A stretch of DNA of 28,293 bases from a virus, in IMG/VR virus record IMGVR_UViG_3300028840_001065, positions 1 through 28,293 of that record. One strand, written 5' to 3'. The notes below the pieces were generated by a model, which saw nothing but the letters and a program-made list of their open reading frames with translations, did no database searches and was not told the origin of the DNA. The stretch's first letter is position 1, and each line of letters begins with the position of its first letter. The position numbers and the translations under genes were made by a program. This document shows, piece after piece, positions 22,404 to 28,293 of the stretch.

Positions 22404-22425
22404 AAAAGGGACGCCTGAGCGCCCC
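22404..22425 (-). terminator. Terminator-like hairpin after the capsid gene
   Basis: On the minus strand GGGGCGC-TCAG-GCGTCCC (one mismatch in a 7-bp stem) is followed by TTTTAGTTTG. It lies between the capsid gene stop and the decoration protein start. The T tract is broken, so termination is probably partial and could set the ratio of capsid to downstream mRNA. Confidence 0.55.
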
Positions 22426-22446
22426 TCATGGGTTGCTGCCTATGAA

Positions 22447-23802
22447 TCAGGCTCCGGGGTTTTTGTATCCGCCACGCCAGTCGATGGCCGCGACACCGTA
22501 GTCGAGGCGCACCTTGTAGCGGATCGCGTCGGTGAGGAAGTCCTCGTCGTCGGCGATGTACGGCGTCTGCATGCCGTCGAGGAACGCGACCTCCATCAGC
22601 GGCGCGTCCATCGGCGAGGCCGCAAGATACCAGGCCGTCAGCGAGTCGGCGTCGAGGTACGGATCGGAGATCACCTCGACCATGTTGCGCACCGGGTTAG
22701 CCGCGCGGCTGTTCGACTTGGAGACGTCGGTCTCTGAGGCGATGATCTGGCGCACCGTATCCTCGAGCACCACCGGCACCAGCGCATACCGCGGCTGAAT
22801 GTTCAGGTAGTCATTGGCGTCGACGTCGGTCTGCTTGCGCATCGCCGAGCGCGCCGCGCCCAGGGTGGACACCGACGGCGCCGCACCGGCGCCGGCCAGG
22901 TTGTTATGGCCAGCGGCGAACAGCGCCACCGCGTCACTCATGGTCGGGTTCGCTGTCAGCGTGGTGTAGACGTCCTTGTTGACGGTGCGCGCGGCGGCGC
23001 GGCCCAGCATGCCGGCCATGCGCGTAAACCCGCCGAGATCGTCATTGACGATCATCTGGCGCGTCATCATGATGAAGCGGCCCTTGGTCACGGCCTGGAT
23101 AGTCTCGGCCTCTTCGCCGACCGTGCCGGCCTCGTACTCACCGCCTGCCTGGATCGTGTTCAGCGAGTTGAACGAACCCAGGCGGATGCGCGAGTTGGAC
23201 TTGAAGTCCGGCACCTCTGAGGTGTCGCACCACATGCTCCAGGTGCTGGGGAAGTTCGCATAGGCGTTTTGCAGTGCCTTGTTCGCCGAATCGGCAAGCA
23301 GCAGCGGGAAATCTGACGTGGAATGCGCCGCCAGCACGCGCGAGGCGATCTCGGATTTGTTCGCGCCGGACATATTGACACCAACGTGCTGCATGGCGAC
23401 GCGCGCAATCTCGTGCAGCGACATGCCGCGGTACTCGTTGCGGCCGTCGTCATTGGACACGCCCATGCGCGAGGCGATGGCCGCGGCGGCGCCTTCGCGG
23501 AACTTGTCGCGGGAGTCCATGACAGTCTCGATCACCGGGTCCGCGCCCGCAGGCGCCGCACCGCGTCCCATGTGGTCACACATCGCCGCGCGCGCCTGGT
23601 CGGCGTCGATGGCCGGGTCGTCGAGGCAGCGGTCGAGCACCGGCTGCATTCCGGCCTTCGACAGGAACGGCGCAAATACCGCGCGAACCGACTCGCGGCG
23701 GGATTTCTCGGCGGCCATCGCCTCGGCCCGGATCTGCGCTTCGGGCTTGGCGGATTCGGTTGCGGTCACAGTGTCGACCGCCGTCTCTTTCGATTTGGAC
23801 AT
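22447..23802 (-). CDS. Probable internal translation product: scaffold plus capsid protein
   Basis: At residue 254 of the fusion an in-frame ATG (23802) is preceded by AAGGAGG with a 5-base spacer, a near-perfect ribosome binding site. Initiation here gives a 451-residue protein (MSKSKETAVDTVTATESAKP and on) lacking the protease. This would supply capsid subunits in excess over protease, much as lambda Nu3 is made from inside gene C. The site is seen directly; its use is inferred. Confidence 0.65.
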   Translation of the reverse strand: MSKSKETAVDTVTATESAKPEAQIRAEAMAAEKSRRESVRAVFAPFLSKAGMQPVLDRCLDDPAIDADQARAAMCDHMGRGAAPAGADPVIETVMDSRDKFREGAAAAIASRMGVSNDDGRNEYRGMSLHEIARVAMQHVGVNMSGANKSEIASRVLAAHSTSDFPLLLADSANKALQNAYANFPSTWSMWCDTSEVPDFKSNSRIRLGSFNSLNTIQAGGEYEAGTVGEEAETIQAVTKGRFIMMTRQMIVNDDLGGFTRMAGMLGRAAARTVNKDVYTTLTANPTMSDAVALFAAGHNNLAGAGAAPSVSTLGAARSAMRKQTDVDANDYLNIQPRYALVPVVLEDTVRQIIASETDVSKSNSRAANPVRNMVEVISDPYLDADSLTAWYLAASPMDAPLMEVAFLDGMQTPYIADDEDFLTDAIRYKVRLDYGVAAIDWRGGYKNPGA

Positions 23803-24561
23803 GGCGTCCTCCTTCGTTGGTCTTACAGAATTGGATACGGCAGTCGCATCCGATGAATGTGCCTGGTCTGCGGCCGGCGCGTCGTCCGGCAGAAACGGAA
23901 ATGGCGCGCTCGGAGCGCGCAGAGAACCATTACCGTCGGACTTCACGCGACCGGCCCTGTCGTAACGGTTGCCGCGATAGGTGGCCGCAGCCGCCATGGT
24001 TCCGGTGATCTCGTCGATGAACCCGGCATCGAGCGCCTCGCTCGCGGTGTAGTAGTGGTCGATGCCGTCGGTCAGCAGTTCGAGTATCTCCTCCTCGCTC
24101 TGGCCGGACTGGCTGGTGTAGGACGGCGCCATCGCGCGGGCATGGGTATCCAGGTCGTCGGCGATCTTGCGCATTTCCTCGGAGTTGCCGGCGGCAAACG
24201 TCCACGGCGCGTGAATCATCAGCAGCGCGTTTTCCGCCATCTCCACCCGATCGCCGGCCATGGCGATCAGCGAGGCGATGGAATAGGCCACGCCGTCGAT
24301 GCTGGTCACCGTCGACGCAGGATGGCGTCGGATCGCGTTGTAGATGGCGATGCCGTCGGACACGCTGCCGCCGTAGGAGTTGATGCGGACCGTGATCTCG
24401 TCGGCCTCAATGCCCTGGAACTCCTCGACGAAGTTCTTTGCCGTGACGGTCTCCTCCCACCACGACTCGCCGATATCGCCGAACACCAGCACCTCGGCGG
24501 TGCGGCCCTTCTTTGCCGCCTTGATCTCGTACCACTTACCCTTCGCCTTGTGTTTCGGCAT
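22447..24561 (-). CDS. ClpP-like prohead protease fused to major capsid protein
   Basis: 704 residues. Residues 1-190 form a ClpP/S49-like serine protease: INSYGGSVSDGIAIYNAIRR, Ser94 in GVAYSIASLIAMAGD, His117 in LLMIHAPW and a likely Asp168 in GIDHYYTASEALDAGFID. A charged linker of about 200 residues (from about 200) could be the scaffold. The C-terminal domain (STSDFPLLLADSANKALQNA, GEEAETIQAVTKGRFIMMTR, RNMVEVISDPYLDADS, DYGVAAIDWRGGYKN) is the major capsid protein. Such protease-capsid fusions are a known phage arrangement. The protease should cut itself free and mature the capsid. Good GGAGGG upstream; overlaps the portal gene by 26 bases. Confidence 0.9.
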   Translation of the reverse strand: MPKHKAKGKWYEIKAAKKGRTAEVLVFGDIGESWWEETVTAKNFVEEFQGIEADEITVRINSYGGSVSDGIAIYNAIRRHPASTVTSIDGVAYSIASLIAMAGDRVEMAENALLMIHAPWTFAAGNSEEMRKIADDLDTHARAMAPSYTSQSGQSEEEILELLTDGIDHYYTASEALDAGFIDEITGTMAAAATYRGNRYDRAGRVKSDGNGSLRAPSAPFPFLPDDAPAADQAHSSDATAVSNSVRPTKEDAMSKSKETAVDTVTATESAKPEAQIRAEAMAAEKSRRESVRAVFAPFLSKAGMQPVLDRCLDDPAIDADQARAAMCDHMGRGAAPAGADPVIETVMDSRDKFREGAAAAIASRMGVSNDDGRNEYRGMSLHEIARVAMQHVGVNMSGANKSEIASRVLAAHSTSDFPLLLADSANKALQNAYANFPSTWSMWCDTSEVPDFKSNSRIRLGSFNSLNTIQAGGEYEAGTVGEEAETIQAVTKGRFIMMTRQMIVNDDLGGFTRMAGMLGRAAARTVNKDVYTTLTANPTMSDAVALFAAGHNNLAGAGAAPSVSTLGAARSAMRKQTDVDANDYLNIQPRYALVPVVLEDTVRQIIASETDVSKSNSRAANPVRNMVEVISDPYLDADSLTAWYLAASPMDAPLMEVAFLDGMQTPYIADDEDFLTDAIRYKVRLDYGVAAIDWRGGYKNPGA

Positions 24562-26023
24562 CGGCCGACCCTCCTGCGTTGCTGTCTGTATCGTTGACGG
24601 CGCTCAATCCGCGCCGGTCGAGTTCTTTCTCCCACTGCTCGAACTGGTCGAGCACCGCGTCTGGGTTGCCGCCGCGCTCGCGGATGATCTGCTGAGGACT
24701 CTTGATGCGCGACTCGATGAGGCTTTCGATCCCGTTCGCCTCTTTCTGCGGGTCCACCCAGGGCATCACCGGGCCGCGGAATTCCGCGTCCATCAGCGCA
24801 TCGAGGCTCGCGCCTCTTGGCACCTGCAGCCGACCCGCCGCCACCGCGTCATTGATCAGCCGGCGATACACCGGCTCGACGAACTGCTCGACGAACAGCG
24901 TCGTCAGCGACGCATAGTTCATCCAGCCCTCGACGAGTTCCTGGCGCTGCGCCGAGTAGGTGCCGTTGTAGTTGCGCGAGATCGTCGAATAGTTCGCGCT
25001 GGTCGCCGCCGATACCGCGCGCAGCATCGCCTCGCGGAATCCCTCGAGCAGCGAACTCGGCCGATTGCTCTCGATGGTGCCGATCTCCTCGCCGGCGATC
25101 AGCGTGTCGAACACCATGCCGGGGCGCACCGAAAACGACCGGTCCTCCTGGCCGTCCTCCGGCGCGATGTACTCCGCGGGCGAGCCCTTCTTGATGTATG
25201 CGGTCATCGCCGCCGCGATCCGCGCCGCAACGCGCTCGGACTCCTCGTAGTCCTTGATATCCTCCAGTCGCTGCATCACCGCCGCGAAGATCGACACGCC
25301 GCGCGCCTGGCGGAAGCGGTCGACCAGCTTCAGGTGCAGGCAGTTCTCCGCGTCGAGCCGCTTGGTGTCGGACAGCAGCACCACTTGCGAATCGCCAGGA
25401 TGCGCCTTGTAGATGTGGTAACCGCGCGGCCGGCCCCAGGCGTCGCGCTCGACGCCCTGGACGATGCCACGTTTCGCGTCGTTCAGGTCCATCGGCAGCA
25501 GATCGGCCTCGATCAGCTCCAGCGACAGCGGCACCGGGCCGGCGTGGTCGAGGTATTGCACGTTGCCGCTCAACATCTGCGTCAGGCACTCGCCGTCGCG
25601 GAACCAAGTGCGCGCCACCAGTCGCTGCAGCCCGCCGAAGGCGTGCTCGCGGGTGACTTCCGGCCGGCGCGCCCAGCCTTTCAACAGTGCGTTGATCGTG
25701 CCGCGCAGGTCTTCGTCCACCTCGCCGTTGGCATTGCGTGGCATCGGCTCGATCGAGATCCCGTTTGGCCCGACCACGTTGTTGACGAGCGTGTTGAGGA
25801 TGCCGCGGGCGATGTCGTGATTCTGGTCGAGATTGCGCGCATAGCCGCGAATCCGCGTCCCGGCGCGCTCGGTCAGCGCGTTGCCGGAGCGGTTGTCAGG
25901 CCGCGTCTTGCGCGTGCGCCCCGGTCCTGCCGACTCATAGGCGGCCAGCACCCGCCGCGCCTGCGTGCGGCGCACGGCCGCAGTCGGCGAGAACTGCGCG
26001 ACGATTCTGTCGAGCCAGTGCAT
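24536..26023 (-). CDS. Portal protein, lambda gpB type
   Basis: 495 residues: MHWLDRIVAQFSPTAAVRRT; the family stretch RGYARNLDQNHDIARGILNT, LVNNVVGPNGISIEP; FRDGECLTQMLSG; GVERDAWGRPRGYHIYKAHP; KLVDRFRQARGVSIFAAVMQ; NYNGTYSAQRQELVEGWMNY. These are consecutive landmarks of the lambda-type portal family (Phage_portal_2). It forms the dodecameric DNA channel at one capsid vertex and binds the terminase. The start overlaps the gpW stop as TGATG. Confidence 0.93.
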   Translation of the reverse strand: MHWLDRIVAQFSPTAAVRRTQARRVLAAYESAGPGRTRKTRPDNRSGNALTERAGTRIRGYARNLDQNHDIARGILNTLVNNVVGPNGISIEPMPRNANGEVDEDLRGTINALLKGWARRPEVTREHAFGGLQRLVARTWFRDGECLTQMLSGNVQYLDHAGPVPLSLELIEADLLPMDLNDAKRGIVQGVERDAWGRPRGYHIYKAHPGDSQVVLLSDTKRLDAENCLHLKLVDRFRQARGVSIFAAVMQRLEDIKDYEESERVAARIAAAMTAYIKKGSPAEYIAPEDGQEDRSFSVRPGMVFDTLIAGEEIGTIESNRPSSLLEGFREAMLRAVSAATSANYSTISRNYNGTYSAQRQELVEGWMNYASLTTLFVEQFVEPVYRRLINDAVAAGRLQVPRGASLDALMDAEFRGPVMPWVDPQKEANGIESLIESRIKSPQQIIRERGGNPDAVLDQFEQWEKELDRRGLSAVNDTDSNAGGSADAETQGEG

Positions 26024-26229
26024 CAGCGAAAATCCGCCAGCGCATAGTCAGACGACCCGCCGCCGCTTTTCGCCGCCTGGCTGTTCAGGTCACGACGAAT
26101 AATCGCCAGCGCCCTCTCCAGCTGCTGCACGCTGCGATAGGTGATCTGCTTGCCGCCGATGGTCACCATCAGCGTGCCGGAGGCGATCGCCTTCTCGACG
26201 TTCGTGAGATCGGTCTGTGTATATGCCAT
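26023..26229 (-). CDS. W: Head-tail joining protein gpW
   Basis: 68 residues: MAYTQTDLTNVEKAIASGTL, MVTIGGKQITYRSVQQLERA, LAIIRRDLNSQAAKSGGGSS, DYALADFR. Length (lambda gpW is 68), helix-hairpin-helix layout and the 'l..a..sG...v...gr.v.y.s...l...i' pattern match gpW. It sits between TerL and portal as in lambda, with TGATG overlaps on both sides. In lambda it stabilises the packaged head and prepares it for the tail. Confidence 0.9.
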   Translation of the reverse strand: MAYTQTDLTNVEKAIASGTLMVTIGGKQITYRSVQQLERALAIIRRDLNSQAAKSGGGSSDYALADFR

Positions 26230-28247
26230 CAGGAAATCCAGTCGCGGTCAGTCTTCACCCAGTCGCCGCCCGAGCGCGGCCGGTGGGTGCGTGCCGCTTT
26301 CTGACGCGCCGCGCCCGGTTCGTTGCCGGATGCGGCCGCCGTTGAAAAGATGTCAGCCTGCAATAGCGCGGATTCGCGCGCGTCCCATTGCGCCGGCTTG
26401 AGCAGGTGCACCTTCGCCGCCCGGCTGGCGTGCAGCGCGTACACCTCGCAGTCCCATGCCTCGATCCGGGCACCGCTTTTCTGCTGCCACACCTTCTTGC
26501 CGCGCAGTCGCCGGTGCGGCGCCTTCACTTCGCCGGTCATCTGCTCGAAATAGTCCTGGCGCACGCTCTGGTACCAGTGCATCCGGCCCGGCCCTGTGCC
26601 GGCCAGTTTCATCCGCCCGGCGATCAGGTCTTTGGCCTTGTGCGTGCCGACCATGTAGATCTGCAGGCCGTGTTTCGACGCCTTCGTGTTGCGGTGGCCT
26701 TTCGCGTCGATGGCGCGCGGTCGGCTGAAAATCTCCCGCGTGCCGTAGTCGTTCGACGATCCCTTGATCGCCATCACGCCGCGCCCCTGCCGGGTGCGAA
26801 CCCACTTGTACACTGCGTCCGAGGTAGTGCCGTCCGAACTGTCGATGCTGATGGCGTTCATTCGCATCGACGCGCCGCTCTCGTGCTCGAACGCCCCGAA
26901 AACCAGCTTGTCTAGGCCGTCCCATACCGGGTCGCGGTGGTCGATGGTGTTGCCGTAAAGCTCGCCCCAGTACACCAGCCAGCTTTCCTCGTCGCGGCCC
27001 CAGGCGCGGATGATGATTGCCAGTCGGTCATGCTGGACGTCGATACCCGACGTCAGGATCAGCCCGCCGGACGGGACTGTCAGTTCGTCGTATTCGAGCG
27101 CCTTGTCCTCAAGCGCCTTGCGGTCCGGGGCATCGCTGGCGTACTCGTACGGCAACCCGAGGCACGAGTTGACGAACACGATCCAGTCGCTGTCGTCGCC
27201 CTGGTCGAGCGCGTGCTGCGCTTCCAGGTACCGCTCCACCAGGCGCGACAGCTTCGAGCCCGGAAACGGCGAGTAGAGTTCGTTGATGTAGAACCCGGCG
27301 ATGCCGCGAAACGGCGCCTCCGCGCGCCAGTCACCCCGGCGCACGTTGCGGTTCTTCTCGTGGTCGCTCCACGGCGTGCCGCAGTGCGGGCACACGTAGG
27401 TTGCCGTCTCCGGCCGCGACTTGCCGTACACCACATGCACGATGTCCGCGTCCTGGTCCCACACGACGTGATCCCACGACAGGACGTGCGATTCACCGCA
27501 GGCGTGGCACGGAATCCAGAACCGGCGGCGGTCCGAGGTGTTGTACGCCTCCTCGATGGCGCTCAAGCCCTTCACCGACGGCGTGCCGCCAAACACCACT
27601 TTCCGGCGGTGGTACGTCTTGGTGCGCTCCTCGAGCAGCTTGATCGAGTCGCCCTGCTTGCCGACGTTGATCTGCGCGTCGTCCGGCTCCTCGACGAACA
27701 CTCGCGGCGCCGGCGTCGATTTCACGTTTGACGGCGAGTTCGATCCCACCACCTTAAGGAACCCGCCGGGAAACTTCTTGAACTGCCAGCGGTTGCCGGC
27801 CCGGCGTGTGGTTTGGACGTCGATTCGGTCGCGCAGGCGCGGCGTGGCCATCACCATCGGCGCAAACTTCTCGTCGACGTACTCTTTCGCCGACCCCTCC
27901 TTCGCGAACAGTCCGATGACCGGCGCCGGATCGATGTCGATCGTCCGGCCGATCCAGTTGTTGATCACGCCGTCCGTCCACGCCACCTGCGCCGACTTCA
28001 TGCAGACAACCTTCCACGCATTCTTGTCGTCGAGCGCGCCGTGGATTCCGGCGATCCATGGCGTCAGTTCGGCGCGATATTTCCCCGGCAGCGCCGAGGA
28101 TTCGGCGGCGAGGTAGCGATAGGCGTTCGACCACTCCGTGGTGGTCAGCTTAGGCGGCGGAGCCCACGCTGCTGCGATCCTCGACTGCATCCGGCGATAG
28201 TTCGCCGTGATCTTGTCGCGCCAGGTTGCTGAGTGCGTGTTCAACAT
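26229..28247 (-). CDS. Terminase large subunit, lambda gpA type
   Basis: 672 residues from ATG 28247; a second ATG 20 codons on (MQSRIAAAWAPPPKLTTTEW) is a plausible alternative start. The N-terminal ATPase has the gpA-type Walker A-like KSAQVAW (about 84-90) and an acidic VFVEEPDD (about 183-190). Cys pairs CHACGES (247/250) and CPHCGTP (286/289) suggest a zinc site. The nuclease part starts TSGIDVQHDRLAIIIRAWGR (Asp403) with a second acidic cluster ISIDSSDGTTSD (about 467-477). Role: ATP-driven packaging and cohesive-end cutting. Confidence 0.95.
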   Translation of the reverse strand: MLNTHSATWRDKITANYRRMQSRIAAAWAPPPKLTTTEWSNAYRYLAAESSALPGKYRAELTPWIAGIHGALDDKNAWKVVCMKSAQVAWTDGVINNWIGRTIDIDPAPVIGLFAKEGSAKEYVDEKFAPMVMATPRLRDRIDVQTTRRAGNRWQFKKFPGGFLKVVGSNSPSNVKSTPAPRVFVEEPDDAQINVGKQGDSIKLLEERTKTYHRRKVVFGGTPSVKGLSAIEEAYNTSDRRRFWIPCHACGESHVLSWDHVVWDQDADIVHVVYGKSRPETATYVCPHCGTPWSDHEKNRNVRRGDWRAEAPFRGIAGFYINELYSPFPGSKLSRLVERYLEAQHALDQGDDSDWIVFVNSCLGLPYEYASDAPDRKALEDKALEYDELTVPSGGLILTSGIDVQHDRLAIIIRAWGRDEESWLVYWGELYGNTIDHRDPVWDGLDKLVFGAFEHESGASMRMNAISIDSSDGTTSDAVYKWVRTRQGRGVMAIKGSSNDYGTREIFSRPRAIDAKGHRNTKASKHGLQIYMVGTHKAKDLIAGRMKLAGTGPGRMHWYQSVRQDYFEQMTGEVKAPHRRLRGKKVWQQKSGARIEAWDCEVYALHASRAAKVHLLKPAQWDARESALLQADIFSTAAASGNEPGAARQKAARTHRPRSGGDWVKTDRDWIS

Positions 28248-28293
28248 GAGTTTGAATCAAGTCCGCGTCGATGTCGACGCCGTGCAGCGCCTG
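28150..28293 (-). CDS. Possible small terminase subunit, C-terminal end (partial)
   Basis: The frame enters from the right edge and ends at TAA 28150. The 47 visible residues (QALHGVDIDADLIQTHVEHA, LSNLARQDHGELSPDAVEDR, SSVGSAA) are helical then acidic, with good codon choice. The gene just before TerL is normally the small terminase subunit. The overlap with the annotated TerL start would be about 98 bases, or 38 if TerL starts at its second Met. Too little is visible to confirm the family. Confidence 0.45.
   Translation of the reverse strand, partial: QALHGVDIDADLIQTHVEHALSNLARQDHGELSPDAVEDRSSVGSAA

Noticed and set aside
24380-26047. Long plus-strand open frame opposite the portal and protease genes (about 555 codons)
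   Set aside because: It is antisense to well-recognised portal and protease sequences, is rich in Arg/His/Ala typical of GC-rich shadow frames, and has no recognisable domain or proper ribosome binding site.

Overview
The window is the late (structural and lysis) half of a temperate, tailed, siphovirus-like phage. The terminase, gpW and portal are of lambda type, and there is a long tape measure, a tail tube and a G/GT-type chaperone. Base composition is GC-rich. The attachment core is the 3' half of a tRNA-Lys(UUU) gene very close to the enterobacterial one, which suggests a proteobacterial, probably gammaproteobacterial, host. Almost every gene is on the minus strand, tightly packed with TGATG/ATGA-type overlaps, so transcription runs from the right edge (terminase) to the left edge. 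The only plus-strand gene is the last 39 codons of a tyrosine integrase at the left edge.

Layout from right to left (the direction of transcription): a possible small terminase end (28293-28150), TerL, gpW, portal, and a ClpP-like protease fused to the major capsid protein with a strong internal start. Next come a DUF2190-like decoration protein, a degenerate SPOUT-fold protein and a block of large beta-rich virion proteins (21.5-15.7 kb). Then come neck and tail-completion proteins, the tail tube, a tail chaperone with an A9 slippery site for a -1 frameshift (GT), and the tape measure. Six tail-tip/adhesin genes follow (10.2-3.9 kb), with clearly different codon use. After these are a zinc-ribbon protein, a second SPOUT-like protein and the lysis region: a CHAP/NlpC-like endolysin with a C-terminal membrane anchor, small membrane proteins, Rz/Rz1 spanins and holin-like candidates. 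The left end holds the attachment site.

Int and the late operon converge on the attachment core, and both flanks carry phage genes. This is the lambda order around attP, so the sequence looks like an excised, circular or virion genome rather than an integrated prophage, whose int and lysis ends would be separated by host DNA.

The least expected features are: (i) two related proteins that resemble the C-terminal half of SpoU/TrmH (SPOUT) methyltransferases but lack key motif residues, bracketing the tail module; (ii) a hairpin plus T6 tract placed exactly between the Shine-Dalgarno sequence and the start codon of the endolysin; (iii) hairpin-plus-T-tract elements inside the late operon; (iv) four TGGGAAT heptamers around the attachment core that could be integrase arm sites; (v) apparent module replacement with one boundary inside the tape measure gene. 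All function calls come from reading the sequence; no database search was run.
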